In this document: one piece after another, positions 41,167-50,715 of the stretch
Layout: each line of letters starts with the position of its first letter
Position numbering within the stretch: position 1 is the first letter of the stretch
Assembly (NCBI RefSeq): GCF_003710985.1
Contig: NZ_RHHT01000045.1
Coordinates: 1 to 64,000, forward strand
Direction of reading: 5' to 3'
Length of the DNA stretch: 64,000 nt
DNA from: Brevibacillus panacihumi
Lineage (GTDB): Bacteria > Bacillota > Bacilli > Brevibacillales > Brevibacillaceae
Position numbers and translations under genes: made by a program
Notes under the pieces: generated by a model
The model's input: the letters and a program-made list of their open reading frames with translations, nothing else
The model's database searches: none
What the model was told of the DNA's origin: nothing

Positions 41167-44100
41167 ATGTCGAATAACCAAAATTCTTCCTCTGAACCCA
41201 AGAAGAAAAAACGCCGACGAGGACGCCGGCGACTAGTCTGGGGCATCGTCCAAATCGTCTTTTTGCTCGGACTGATGGGAGCAGCACTCGCCGGGGGAAT
41301 CTTGACAGGATATGTCGCAGCACTCGTCAAAGACGAGCCAGTCCGAACCAAGGAGGAATTGGAGCAGAAAATCTTTACCAACTATCTGACCGGCTTCGCC
41401 TATTACAACGACGGCTCTCTGATTGGTCAGCTTCGTGCAGAAGAGGGCGACCGACGCTTGGTAAAAAAAGCAGACGTTTCTCCCTATTTGATCAATGCTA
41501 TTATCGCCACGGAGGATAAAGGCTTCTATCACCACAATGGTATTGCCGTTCAATCTACGTTGCGGGCTACCTACCAGGAGCTTACCCATCAGCCAGTCGT
41601 GACAGGCGGGAGCACCATTACCCAGCAGCTTGTCAAAAATACGATTCTCACGCATGAAGTCAGTCACGCTCGCAAGGCAAGGGAGATATTTAATGCGTTG
41701 CGGATCGAGCAGATGTTTTCCAAGGATGAGATCCTGGAAGCTTACATGAACGAGATTTACTTGGGCAAAAACGCCAATGGCTCCAATATCTATGGTGTCC
41801 AGGCTGCTGCCAAGGGTGTTTTTGGAAAAGACGTAAAAGAATTAGGTCTCAGTGAAGCCTCCTACATGGCAGGCATGATTCAAAATCCCGGAGCATACTC
41901 TCCTTTTGGCAATGAGAGCTATGAACGCGGGAAGGAACGGCAAAAAATGGTGCTCGATCGGATGCTCGAAAATGGCTACATAACACAAGATCAATACGAC
42001 AACGCACTTGCCGCCGATCTGAAGGCCAATCTCGCCAAACCGACACAGCAAGCCTACCGGGAAGTTCCCTTCCTGATGATGGAAATCGAGGAACGGGCCG
42101 CACGTCAGCTGGTAGACGCTGAGCTCAAGGAAAAGGGACGGGACAAGTCTTCCATCAACCGCAATGAATACCGGCTTTTAATCGAAGAAAAACGCCGGGA
42201 CATTCTGCGCAACGGGTACAAGGTATACACCACGTTTGACAAAAATGTACATCAGATCATGCAGGCTGTCGCAGCCGACGCCAGCAACTTCGGGAAAAAC
42301 CGCAGCTATACGATCCGCCGTTCCAATGGAAAGACGGAAAATATCGAAAACGCACTGGAAGAAGTCGGCGCGATGATGATTCACAATCGCACCGGAGCCA
42401 TTCTTGGCATGATTGGCGGACGCGACTTTAACGTGGAACAAACCAACCACGCTACTGCACCACGCCAGCCAGGGTCGGCGATGAAGCCGCTCGCGGCTTA
42501 TGCCCCGGCTTTTGAACTGGGCATTCTCCAGCCCGCCTCCCCGATCGACGACGCACCCGTGCTGTTGAAGGATGGACAGAAGGGCTACCACTTGCCGAAA
42601 AACTGGAACAACAAGTGGCAGGGAATGATGAGCGCTCGGGAAGCCTTGCGGAATTCCTGGAACATCCCGGCGATCAAGGCTTATCAAAAAGTGGGCATTC
42701 CTACGGCTCTCGAGTACGTGAAGAAAATGGGCATCACCACGCTGGTTGACGCGGACAATTACGCGCAGACCGGGGTAATCGGCGGACTCACGTACGGAAC
42801 CACTGTCGAGGAAATGACCAATGCATACGCTACGTTTGCCAACAACGGCTCCTTTATCGACGCATATCTGATCGAGCGCATCGAGGACAGCCAGGGCAAG
42901 GTGATTTACCGCCATCAGGCTCAGCCCGTACAGGTGTACAGCGAACAGACAGCCTATTTGATCACGGATATGATGCGCTCCGTAGTCAATGCCGGAACCG
43001 GTACGCATGTCCGCAAATTTGTTCCGCGCAAGGTCGACATCGCTGGGAAGACGGGTACAACCAACAGCAGCAACGACCTGTGGTTCGTCGGCTACACGCC
43101 GGAGGTCTCGATGGGCGTCTGGGTCGGCTTCGATGAGCCTTATCCGATGCCTGACGCCGACAAGTATGTTCCGATGATCGTCTGGGGAAAAGTCATGAAA
43201 GAGGTCATCGAAGCACATCCCGAGATTTCTCCGCCAGATGCCACCTTTAAAAAGCCGGAGGGAATCGTCAGTGCTACCGTCGACTCGAAGTCAGGCAAAC
43301 TGCCAAGCGAGCTGTCGAAGGAAGCCGGTCATCTGATCACGGATCTTTTCAACCGCCGCTTCGTACCGAAAGAAGTGGACGACTCCCATCAAAAGGCTCG
43401 GGTTATCACCTATAATGGTGAGCGTTACCTGGCGAAGGAAAGCACACCTGCCGACTTTGTAACAGAAGGAATCTTTTTTCGGTCGCCTGATCCCTTGCCG
43501 ACCAAGGAGCAGATTCAAGCAGCCAATTCCAAGGTCGCCATCCGCCCTCCCGATTGGGAGCAAAGGCTGCCCGATGCAGAAGACCCGCGGACAGAAGTGC
43601 CTGGTGCGCCGGGCTCGCCATCGGGACTTGCAGCGACTCGCAACGGAGCTCAGGCAGTCCTGACCTGGAATTCCAACAAAGAAGCAGATCTGGTCGGATA
43701 CCGCATCTACCGTGCAGATCCGGCAAGTGGCTTCACGCATCTTGCCACGGTAAAAGATCCTGCCGTACTGACGTTTACAGATGAAAAAGCGCCCGGCGAT
43801 TCGGCGTACTATGTCACATCCGTCGATTTGACAGGCCTGGAGTCAGAGCCATCTGCCATCGCAGCAGTCGGTTCCTCGTCCCACACCTGGCAATTGCCGC
43901 CGCAGAATGGTTCGAATGAAACGCCGATGGACGGCTTGGAGCCAGGCGATCTGCCCGATCCTATTCTGGGTCAGCCGGGTCAAGACAACTCATCTGGCAC
44001 GACGACGCCATCTGCTTCACCGCCTAGCGCCCCCCAAAACCTGACGATCAAAGAGACAGGGAACGGCTGGCAATTGCAGTGGAAGGCTAACAGGGCGGCC

Positions 44101-44283
44101 GAACAGGTCATCGCCTACAACGTCTACTTCAGTCCAGACCCAAGCAGCGGCTACCTCTTGCTCGGCACCGTGTCCGACACGACCTTTACCCATGCTGCTG
44201 GCGTAGACAATCCGAATTACTACATCACAGCCGTAAATAGCTACGGGGAATCCACATTCTCCAATACCGTAACAGGCAGATAA
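41167..44283 (+). CDS. class A penicillin-binding protein with two FN3 domains
   Basis: The protein has 1038 residues. A short basic cytoplasmic tail (KKKKRRRGRRR) is followed by a membrane helix (about 27-50) and a GT51 glycosyltransferase (about 75-250; IIATEDKGFYHHNGIAVQS, GGSTITQQLVKN). The transpeptidase (about 340-640) has PGSAMKPL (SxxK), RNSWNIPA (SxN) and AGKTGTTN (KTG). Then come two fibronectin type III domains (about 805-890 and 955-1038) joined by a Pro/Gly linker. It polymerises and crosslinks peptidoglycan. The ribosome site AGGGGG lies between the upstream frame ATG (41146) and ATG 41167, fixing the start. A terminator follows. Confidence 0.93.
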   Translation: MSNNQNSSSEPKKKKRRRGRRRLVWGIVQIVFLLGLMGAALAGGILTGYVAALVKDEPVRTKEELEQKIFTNYLTGFAYYNDGSLIGQLRAEEGDRRLVKKADVSPYLINAIIATEDKGFYHHNGIAVQSTLRATYQELTHQPVVTGGSTITQQLVKNTILTHEVSHARKAREIFNALRIEQMFSKDEILEAYMNEIYLGKNANGSNIYGVQAAAKGVFGKDVKELGLSEASYMAGMIQNPGAYSPFGNESYERGKERQKMVLDRMLENGYITQDQYDNALAADLKANLAKPTQQAYREVPFLMMEIEERAARQLVDAELKEKGRDKSSINRNEYRLLIEEKRRDILRNGYKVYTTFDKNVHQIMQAVAADASNFGKNRSYTIRRSNGKTENIENALEEVGAMMIHNRTGAILGMIGGRDFNVEQTNHATAPRQPGSAMKPLAAYAPAFELGILQPASPIDDAPVLLKDGQKGYHLPKNWNNKWQGMMSAREALRNSWNIPAIKAYQKVGIPTALEYVKKMGITTLVDADNYAQTGVIGGLTYGTTVEEMTNAYATFANNGSFIDAYLIERIEDSQGKVIYRHQAQPVQVYSEQTAYLITDMMRSVVNAGTGTHVRKFVPRKVDIAGKTGTTNSSNDLWFVGYTPEVSMGVWVGFDEPYPMPDADKYVPMIVWGKVMKEVIEAHPEISPPDATFKKPEGIVSATVDSKSGKLPSELSKEAGHLITDLFNRRFVPKEVDDSHQKARVITYNGERYLAKESTPADFVTEGIFFRSPDPLPTKEQIQAANSKVAIRPPDWEQRLPDAEDPRTEVPGAPGSPSGLAATRNGAQAVLTWNSNKEADLVGYRIYRADPASGFTHLATVKDPAVLTFTDEKAPGDSAYYVTSVDLTGLESEPSAIAAVGSSSHTWQLPPQNGSNETPMDGLEPGDLPDPILGQPGQDNSSGTTTPSASPPSAPQNLTIKETGNGWQLQWKANRAAEQVIAYNVYFSPDPSSGYLLLGTVSDTTFTHAAGVDNPNYYITAVNSYGESTFSNTVTGR

Positions 44284-44313
44284 AAGAATACATCACATTC
44301 ATGAATGAACAGA

Positions 44314-44343
44314 AGAGATGGTAAACCAGCCATCTCTTTCTTT
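44314..44343 (+). terminator. terminator or attenuator between the PBP gene and acuA
   Basis: AGAGATGG (44314-44321) pairs with CCATCTCT (44330-44337), followed by TTCTTTCT. Only about 20 bp remain before the acuA ribosome site, so acuA transcription must start close by or read through. Confidence 0.8.
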
Positions 44344-44364
44344 CTACATATTGGAGGTGAACAG

Positions 44365-44997
44365 ATGGAACACATCAAGCGCTATCACGCTGCAAGGATG
44401 CAGGTGAACGGCAGGGATTTGCTCATCGAAGGCCCCATCTCAGGAGCCGATCTCGCAGCACTCTCTTTTGACGAGGGTCTGAAAGCATTCCGGATCCCCG
44501 AAATGCAGCATAAAGCCCTGATTGAGATAGCCGATCTCCCGGAAGGACGCATCATCGTGGCGCGAGAAGGAGATCACGTGCTGGGGTATGTGACCTTTCT
44601 CTATCCCGATCCGCTGGAGAGGTGGTCCCAAGCCAAGCTGCCGGATCTTTTGGAGCTAGGCGCTATTGAGATCAGCCAATCGGTTCGCGCTGGCGGAGTG
44701 GCGAAGAAACTGCTGGAGGTCTCCTTTCTCGACGATGCCATGGAGGATTACATCATCATTACGACCGAATATTACTGGCATTGGGATCTGAAGGGAACCG
44801 GACTGGACGTATGGGAGTATCGCAAGGTCATGGAAAAAGTCATGGGAAGCGTGGGGATGATCTGGGTTGCGACGGACGATCCGGAGATATGCAGCCATCC
44901 CGCCAACTGCCTGATGGCAAAAATAGGAAAACGTGTTCCTCAAGAAAGTGTCGTCGCCTTTGATAACATGCGTTTTCAGAACCGCTTTTTGTATTGA
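44365..44997 (+). CDS. acuA: protein lysine acetyltransferase AcuA
   Basis: AcuA is a GNAT enzyme that acetylates and inactivates acetyl-CoA synthetase in B. subtilis. The protein has 210 residues; the GNAT core includes GRIIVAREGDHVLGYVTFLYP, GAIEISQSVRAGGVAKKLLEVSF and DYIIITTEYYWHWDL, all typical of AcuA. The open frame starts at 44305, but GGAGGTGAACAG marks ATG 44365. It is the first gene of acuABC. No acsA gene is adjacent here, unlike in B. subtilis. Confidence 0.93.
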   Translation: MEHIKRYHAARMQVNGRDLLIEGPISGADLAALSFDEGLKAFRIPEMQHKALIEIADLPEGRIIVAREGDHVLGYVTFLYPDPLERWSQAKLPDLLELGAIEISQSVRAGGVAKKLLEVSFLDDAMEDYIIITTEYYWHWDLKGTGLDVWEYRKVMEKVMGSVGMIWVATDDPEICSHPANCLMAKIGKRVPQESVVAFDNMRFQNRFLY

Positions 44998-45038
44998 AAG
45001 ACAGCCTCAAAGGATCTGAAATAATGGAGGAATGGTTC

Positions 45039-45683
45039 ATGCGCATTGAGGATATCATGCGAAAAAATCTTGTGACTGCCAGCCCTGCCACTACGATCGG
45101 GGAAGCGCTGCTTTTGCTTCGACTGAACAGGATTCGTCATCTTCCCGTGCTCGAAAACGAACAGCTTGTGGGGATCGTCTCGGATCGGGACCTAAGGGAT
45201 GCCCTCCCCTCCCGCCTGATCACGAGAGACGATGATGATACCATTCTGCACAAGCCGATATCGGAAATCATGAAAACCCAAGTGATTACGGTCCATCCTC
45301 TCGAGTTCATCGAGGATGCTGCTGTACAAATCTACGAAAACAAGATCGGCTCGCTTCCTGTCGTGGAGGGTACGAAGCTTGTGGGGATGATTACAGAATC
45401 CGATTTGTTCAATAGTCTTATCGAGCTGTTCGGGGTCAACAAGCCCAGCTCGCATATTGAGGTCGAGGTAGACGACCGTGCCGGCATGCTCGCAGAGGTG
45501 AGCCAGGTCTTCCGCGAAGCGCAGGTGAATGTATGCAGCGTCGTCGTCTACCCGGGGAAAAAAAACGGAACGAAAAGCCTTGTCTTCCGCGTACAGACGA
45601 TGGACCCGCGCAGTCTCATTCACCTGCTCCATGAACGCGGCTTTACCGTCATCGGGCCGGCGAATGGGGGGGTTGGCTCGTGA
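45039..45683 (+). CDS. acuB: AcuB, CBS-pair and ACT domain protein
   Basis: The protein has 214 residues. Two CBS motifs (about 1-55 and 75-130; MRIEDIMRKNLVTASPATTI and ISEIMKTQVITVHPLEFIE) bind adenine nucleotides. The C-terminal ACT-like domain (about 138-210) begins SSHIEVEVDDRAGMLAEVSQ. The role in acetoin/acetate use is regulatory but not defined. The start at 45039 follows AATGGAGG; an in-frame ATG at 44994 overlapping acuA is less likely. Its stop overlaps the acuC start (GTGA). Confidence 0.92.
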   Translation: MRIEDIMRKNLVTASPATTIGEALLLLRLNRIRHLPVLENEQLVGIVSDRDLRDALPSRLITRDDDDTILHKPISEIMKTQVITVHPLEFIEDAAVQIYENKIGSLPVVEGTKLVGMITESDLFNSLIELFGVNKPSSHIEVEVDDRAGMLAEVSQVFREAQVNVCSVVVYPGKKNGTKSLVFRVQTMDPRSLIHLLHERGFTVIGPANGGVGS

Positions 45684-46831
45684 GTCGCCAATCACGGCTG
45701 ATCTACTCCCCCGTTTATACGAACTATTATTTTCATGACGATCATCCCTTCAACCAACGCAGGCTGCTGCTCACACATGACCTGATGCAAGCCTACCAGC
45801 TTCTACGTGATGAGGATATTCTGGCTCCCCGTCAAGCGACAGATGAAGAACTCGAGCTGGTCCATGACCCCCGCTACATCCAGTTCGTGCGCGAGCAAGG
45901 CGAAAGCGACGAGGTGCTTCCCATCGCTGCGGGTTATGGACTGGGGACAGAGGATGTCCCTTGCTTTCGCCACATGCATGAAGCTTCTTCCCTGATCGTG
46001 GGCGGAACGCTGCAAGCAGTCGATGTCGTGATGAACGGTCAAGCCGAACATGCCTTCAATCCTGCCGGTGGACTCCATCACGCTTTTCGCGGACGAGCTT
46101 CGGGCTTTTGCATTTACAACGATTGCTCTGTCGCCATCGCGTATCTGCGCAAGCACTGGAATGCACGGGTCTTGTACATCGATACGGATGCCCATCACGG
46201 GGACGGGGTTCAATGGGCTTTTTACGATGATCCCAATGTATTGACGGTCTCTTTGCATGAAACAGGCAAATATCTGTTTCCGGGGACAGGCAATACGACT
46301 GAGCGCGGAGACGGCCATGGCTACGGCTTTTCTGTCAACATCCCGCTCGACGCCTATACGGAGGACGATTCCTTCCTCGAGGTCTATCAGAAGCTGATCC
46401 CCAAGCTGGTGCGAGGCTTTCAGCCTGATGTGATCCTCACCCAAAACGGCTGTGATGCCCATGCTTACGATCCGCTGACGCATCTGTCCTGTTCGATGAA
46501 AGTCTATCAACAGATTCCGCGTCTGGCTCACGAAATGGCCCACACGTATTGCTCCGGCCGCTGGATCGCGGTCGGCGGAGGAGGCTACGACATCTGGCGT
46601 GTCGTCCCGCGTGCGTGGACACTGCTCTGGAGCGAAATGAGCGATCAGCCTCTTGCAGATGATTGCGAGATCCCTAGATCGTGGCAGGAGCATTGGCAGC
46701 CGCAAAGTGAGTTGATACTCCCCTCTCGCCTGTTCGACGAGCCATTTCCCGCGATTCCCCGGCGCGCGGAGATCACTGAAAAAAATCGGGTGACGCTGGA
46801 GCGGGCGATCCTGCATGCACCCATCGGATGA
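45680..46831 (+). CDS. acuC: acetoin utilisation deacetylase AcuC
   Basis: AcuC is a zinc-dependent class I HDAC-like enzyme that removes acetyl groups from acetyl-CoA synthetase, reversing AcuA. The protein has 383 residues. Motifs: PAGGLHHAFRGRASGFCIYND, VLYIDTDAHHGDGVQ (zinc Asp and His), FLEVYQKLIPKLV and GGGGYDIWRVVPRAW with the late Tyr. The start is a GTG at 45680 with GGGGGG upstream, 4 bp inside acuB, so translation is coupled. Confidence 0.95.
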   Translation: MSRQSRLIYSPVYTNYYFHDDHPFNQRRLLLTHDLMQAYQLLRDEDILAPRQATDEELELVHDPRYIQFVREQGESDEVLPIAAGYGLGTEDVPCFRHMHEASSLIVGGTLQAVDVVMNGQAEHAFNPAGGLHHAFRGRASGFCIYNDCSVAIAYLRKHWNARVLYIDTDAHHGDGVQWAFYDDPNVLTVSLHETGKYLFPGTGNTTERGDGHGYGFSVNIPLDAYTEDDSFLEVYQKLIPKLVRGFQPDVILTQNGCDAHAYDPLTHLSCSMKVYQQIPRLAHEMAHTYCSGRWIAVGGGGYDIWRVVPRAWTLLWSEMSDQPLADDCEIPRSWQEHWQPQSELILPSRLFDEPFPAIPRRAEITEKNRVTLERAILHAPIG

Positions 46832-46837
46832 AAAGAA

Positions 46838-46898
46838 TTCACCCCCTGGAATTCCTTCGTGGTACCTTCGAGGTAACACCTGAATTCCAGGGGGTGAA
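46838..46898. terminator. bidirectional terminator, 17-bp perfect arms
   Basis: Arms at 46838-46854 and 46882-46898 are perfectly complementary, with a nested small hairpin (ACCT-TCG-AGGT) in the loop. It separates acuC from the convergent gntP-type gene. Confidence 0.88.
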
Positions 46899-46905
46899 GC
46901 GTTTC

Positions 46906-48279
46906 TTACATAAACATATTCGCGATCAAGAGACAAATCAAGCCGACAAACCAGGCAATCGTGGTAGGAACAGACCAGACCATGATTTGCTCTTTTACGT
47001 TCTTGATGCCCAGCATGCGGTTAACGACCCAGAACAAGCTGTCGTTGAAATAGGAGAAGATCATCGAACCCATCGCAGCGGCTTGAGCAGCCAATGCCAT
47101 ATTGACTTCCATGTTCCCCAGGATCGGTGCGGAAATCGATGCAGCAGTTACCATCGCGACCGTTCCGCTTCCCTGAACCAGACGCACCAGCGTGGAGACA
47201 AAGAACGGAATCAGAATCGCAGGCAAAGGCATCTCTGCAATTTTTCCGGCAATGAAATCCCCGGCACCGCTCTCGCGCAGTACGGCACCGAGCGCGCCAC
47301 CTGCACCTGTCACCAGAATAATGATCCCCGCTGTTTGAATACCCTCTTCCATCCGATCCAGCGTAGCGGAACGGCTCAGATTTCCGGCCAGCGCGTAGAT
47401 CGCTGCGATCAAGCCAATACTGACGGCGATGATCGGTTTACCCAAGAAGATCAAAATTTCATAAAATCCAGTAGTCAGATCCAAAGCAGAGAGCGTTGTG
47501 TTGAGAAAAATAAGAACAATAGGGATGAGAATCGGCAACAGGGATCGGCTCAGAGAAGGCAGCTCTGTCGATTTTTTATCGGCCAGATCCAAAAACTCTT
47601 GATAGGCGATTTTGGTATCCGGTCTGCTGAATCCCTCTTCCGAATCATCCGGAATTTGATAAATGCGGTTCCCCAACCATTTTGCATACAAGACGCCAAC
47701 GATCATGATCGGAATACCGAACAGCAAGCCCAGTGCGATCATCACACCGATGTCGACTCCAAAAATTCCTGCGACGCCGAGCGGACCCGGTGTTGGCGGC
47801 ACCATGGAGTGCGTAATGACAAGACCGACAGCCAATGCCACACCCAAGGCGATAACCGATTTTCCTGTTTTCTTTGAAAGCGCTTTTACAAGCGGGTTTA
47901 AAATAACAAATGCAGAGTCCACAAAGATCGGAATCGAGACGATATAACCTGCGATGGCCATCGCCCACTCTTCTTTTTTCTTGCCGACAAATCGGATCAA
48001 GGAATAGGCAAGTGTTTCAGCGGCCCCGGATACCTCCAGAATCCGTCCGATCATGACGCCCAATCCAATAATAATCCCAATGGAAGCCAAGGTGCTGCCA
48101 AACCCTGCTGAAATGGTGTCCGCTACTTTCCCCGGCGGCATTCCGCCTACAATTCCTGCGATAGAAGCTGCAATAATCAGTGCGAGAAAGGCATGAATCT
48201 TGGTTCGCAAAACGAGAAAAATCAAAATGGCTACTGCCAGAACCAGGCCAACGACCATTTGTGTACCTGAGACATCCAT
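46906..48279 (-). CDS. GntP-family permease, probably for a sugar acid such as D-threonate
   Basis: This is a 12-14 helix transporter of 457 residues (MDVSGTQMVVGLVLAVAILIF...). GntP features: GFGSTLASIGIIIGLGVMIGRILEVSGAAE, IVSIPIFVDSAFVILNPL, THSMVPPTPGPLGVAGIFGVDIG. It imports gluconate-like acids with protons. The linkage to DUF1537 kinase, PdxA2 and a DeoR regulator suggests a four-carbon sugar acid as substrate. AAAGGAGGAG precedes the ATG. It is the last gene of the operon, behind a hairpin and a cre-like site. Confidence 0.88.
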   Translation of the reverse strand: MDVSGTQMVVGLVLAVAILIFLVLRTKIHAFLALIIAASIAGIVGGMPPGKVADTISAGFGSTLASIGIIIGLGVMIGRILEVSGAAETLAYSLIRFVGKKKEEWAMAIAGYIVSIPIFVDSAFVILNPLVKALSKKTGKSVIALGVALAVGLVITHSMVPPTPGPLGVAGIFGVDIGVMIALGLLFGIPIMIVGVLYAKWLGNRIYQIPDDSEEGFSRPDTKIAYQEFLDLADKKSTELPSLSRSLLPILIPIVLIFLNTTLSALDLTTGFYEILIFLGKPIIAVSIGLIAAIYALAGNLSRSATLDRMEEGIQTAGIIILVTGAGGALGAVLRESGAGDFIAGKIAEMPLPAILIPFFVSTLVRLVQGSGTVAMVTAASISAPILGNMEVNMALAAQAAAMGSMIFSYFNDSLFWVVNRMLGIKNVKEQIMVWSVPTTIAWFVGLICLLIANMFM

Positions 48280-48299
48280 ATTCCTGCTCCTCCTTTGTA

Positions 48300-48313
48300 T
48301 GAAAGTGTTTACA
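48300..48313 (-). promoter_or_regulatory. cre-like CcpA site upstream of the permease gene
   Basis: On the minus strand TGTAAACACTTTCA matches the cre consensus TGWAANCGNTNWCA at all fixed positions except the central G, which is A. It lies 21 bp before the permease start. CcpA itself is encoded at 57.2 kb. Confidence 0.45.
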
Positions 48314-48321
48314 TTTGAATG

Positions 48322-48362
48322 GATTTGTAATGAAGGATCTGTTCAATCCTTCATTACAAATC
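48322..48362. repeat. 17-bp perfect inverted repeat between pdxA2 and the permease gene
   Basis: Arms 48322-48338 and 48346-48362 are perfectly complementary with a 7-nt loop. No T run follows on the minus strand, so it is more likely an mRNA-stabilising, processing or protein-binding element than a terminator. Confidence 0.75.
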
Positions 48363-48401
48363 TCTCATTCACTGACGCGAGATACGCCCTCTATCCCTGC
48401 C

Positions 48402-49415
48402 TTACAGGGTGTTGCTGGAGAACTTAGGCGCATATTGGGCTGCGAGCTTGATGCACTCTTCCATGCTGATGCTCTCTGCGATGTTCTTCCCAGCGATATC
48501 AAAGGCTGTGCCGTGGTCGACAGAGGTGCGCAGGAAAGGCAACCCGTTGGTAATGGAGATGGTTCTGTGGAAGTCGGTCATTTTCGCTGCGATATGGCCT
48601 TGGTCATGGTAGAGCGACAGAACGGCATCATAACGACCTTGCAGAGCCTGGAAGAATACGGAGTCTGCTGGTACCGGACCTACTGCATTAATCCCTGCAG
48701 CCGCAGCCGCTTCAATTCCTGGCTTGATTTCTTCCACTTCTTCCATGCCGAACAGTCCGCCTTCGCCGCTGTGCGGGTTCAGACCGGCAACTGCAATTCT
48801 TCTCGATTCGACACCCAAACGTTGCAAAGCTTGGTCGCAGCGAACCAGGTAATCCTGCACTCTTTCTTTTGTCATCTGAGCGATCGCATCTTTTAAAGAC
48901 AGATGGCGAGTCAGGAAGAAGATGCGCATGCCATTCACTTCGAACATGGTCAATGGATCTTTGGTGTTGGTAAGCGATTCGAGCATCTCCGTATGGCCAA
49001 TGAAAGGCACCTTCGCCGCTTTGAGCGATTCCTTGTTGATTGGAGTAGTAGCCAGCGCTTTCACTTCGCCATTCATCGCCAGCTCTACGGATTTTTTGAT
49101 GTATTCAAAAGCACCCTGGCCGCATTGCGCCGATACTTGTCCGTATTCCAGCTTGTCCATATCGATATTGTTCAGATTGATGACATCAACGGTGCCCAGC
49201 TCGTATTTTCCTTCAGCAGGAGTCTGCACTTCATTGATTTTCAAATCTGCGTTGACGATCTCGATTGCTTTTGCAAGCACCTTGGCATCCCCTACTACCA
49301 ACGGTTTGCACACATCGTAAATCTCTTTTTTTGTCAGGGATTTCATGGTAATTTCTGGTCCAATCCCTGCTGGATCACCCATTGGAATGGCAATAATTTC
49401 TCTCGTTGCTGTCAT
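48402..49415 (-). CDS. pdxA2: PdxA2-type 4-phospho-acid dehydrogenase
   Basis: The protein has 337 residues and belongs to the PdxA family (4-hydroxythreonine-4-phosphate dehydrogenase). Visible are [16 protein letters not shown], the metal His motifs FIGHTEM and [12 protein letters not shown], and [15 protein letters not shown]. In operons with DUF1537 kinases, PdxA2 oxidises D-threonate or D-erythronate 4-phosphate, which then decarboxylates to dihydroxyacetone phosphate. TTAAGGAGGA precedes the ATG; the kinase gene ends 13 bp upstream. Vitamin B6 synthesis is less likely in this context. Confidence 0.9.
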   Translation of the reverse strand: MTATREIIAIPMGDPAGIGPEITMKSLTKKEIYDVCKPLVVGDAKVLAKAIEIVNADLKINEVQTPAEGKYELGTVDVINLNNIDMDKLEYGQVSAQCGQGAFEYIKKSVELAMNGEVKALATTPINKESLKAAKVPFIGHTEMLESLTNTKDPLTMFEVNGMRIFFLTRHLSLKDAIAQMTKERVQDYLVRCDQALQRLGVESRRIAVAGLNPHSGEGGLFGMEEVEEIKPGIEAAAAAGINAVGPVPADSVFFQALQGRYDAVLSLYHDQGHIAAKMTDFHRTISITNGLPFLRTSVDHGTAFDIAGKNIAESISMEECIKLAAQYAPKFSSNTL

Positions 49416-49428
49416 GTCTGGTTCCTCC

Positions 49429-50715
49429 TTAACATTTTGCCAATAAATATTGAATGCTGGTGTAGATGGCTTTCTTGTCTCCTGCCATGCCGCCCTTGGT
49501 GATCAGCGGTATGCCATCGAGATATCCCCCGATGAGATGCCCGTAGGCGATCAGAGGAAGCACCTCTACCTCCAGCTTGATTCCTTCTGCTCGGCCGATG
49601 GCACATAGCGATGCGGTGACATCTCCGCCGCTGGTGAAGCAGCCTCCGATTTCATACTCACTCTTCTGGATCACCAGTCGCGTGATTTTCCCGAGACCAT
49701 CTGCGATTCGCTTCGCAAGACTGTCCTGGGTCGTATTCTGTTCTTTGGCAATTTCCTTCAGATTAAGCGGCTCGGCCATCGGGGAATTGGTGGTGATGAT
49801 CAAAATCGATTGCTTCTTCATCTCTTCCAGGACGACCTGAATCACGCGATCCGTCTCTTCGTCCCAGGACTCCGTCATGCTCGCCAATTTTTTGGCGTCC
49901 ACGTAGATGGGCTGAGCATTTGTTTTTTCCACCAGATATTGCAGCTGGCTCGCCGCGTTCGTCGTAATGCTGCCAACCGTCACAATGATCTTCTTGTCGT
50001 TGGCGTGCTGACGAGCAAACACTTTGGAGTAGATGGCGGACAGCGGTCCCGGATCGACGGGAACCATCTGGTACTCCTTGATCGCTGCCATGGCTTTGGC
50101 AATCGATTCGATTTCCTCGTCTGTCACGGCATCCATCACCAGGATTCGTTTGCCCTCCGCGATATGCGCGCGCATCGCCTGTTCCGTTTCCTTCTCGCCT
50201 GCCAAAACCGTTTCCAGACCGATATAGGAGACTGGATATTTGCTTTGTTTTTGCACAATGGCAGGCACGTAGGATTGCGTAACGGGTGCGACCGGATCAT
50301 TCGCTACGTCCGTCGTCTGCAGAGGAACCCCATTCACCAGCAGGTAGCCCCCTGAGGTAATGCGCCCTGAATCCGGATAGGAAGCTACAACTACCGCCAC
50401 CGCTTTATCACCGAGTCCGGCAAGTACCGTATCGATTTCTACCCCTATGTTTCCTCGCACCGTACTGTCGATTCGCTTGCAGATGACATCTGCGCCCCAT
50501 TTTTTGAGATTATCCAGCACGGTCTTGACTCTCATCTGCGCAACTTCTTCTCTGGCATATCGGCTGTCCGTATCCACCATCACGGCGTTGTAGGAATCCG
50601 ATGAGGGAAGATTGTTGTAGTGAACCATCGTAGCTGCTTCAAAGCCTTGCCGGGCGAGTCTCACCCCTGTCGCATTTGCTCCTGTCAAGTCATCTGCAAT
50701 GACTCCAATTTTCAT
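49429..50715 (-). CDS. dtnK: four-carbon acid sugar kinase (DUF1537, DtnK-like)
   Basis: The protein has 428 residues. The N-terminal domain starts [24 protein letters not shown] with the family D-D-x-T-G-A motif; [16 protein letters not shown] binds substrate. The C-terminal nucleotide domain has [15 protein letters not shown] and [23 protein letters not shown]. It should phosphorylate D-threonate or D-erythronate at C4. The ATG overlaps the stop of the DeoR gene by 4 bp, so the two are coupled. The exact stereo-substrate cannot be read from sequence. Confidence 0.9.
   Translation of the reverse strand: MKIGVIADDLTGANATGVRLARQGFEAATMVHYNNLPSSDSYNAVMVDTDSRYAREEVAQMRVKTVLDNLKKWGADVICKRIDSTVRGNIGVEIDTVLAGLGDKAVAVVVASYPDSGRITSGGYLLVNGVPLQTTDVANDPVAPVTQSYVPAIVQKQSKYPVSYIGLETVLAGEKETEQAMRAHIAEGKRILVMDAVTDEEIESIAKAMAAIKEYQMVPVDPGPLSAIYSKVFARQHANDKKIIVTVGSITTNAASQLQYLVEKTNAQPIYVDAKKLASMTESWDEETDRVIQVVLEEMKKQSILIITTNSPMAEPLNLKEIAKEQNTTQDSLAKRIADGLGKITRLVIQKSEYEIGGCFTSGGDVTASLCAIGRAEGIKLEVEVLPLIAYGHLIGGYLDGIPLITKGGMAGDKKAIYTSIQYLLAKC

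Noticed and set aside
42178-43218. 346-residue open frame on the minus strand
   Set aside because: It is antisense to the PBP transpeptidase and has no ribosome site or family resemblance.
46828-47877. 349-residue open frame on the plus strand
   Set aside because: It is a shadow of the GntP permease. Its Gln/Asn/Arg/His-rich composition is typical of antisense to a hydrophobic gene.
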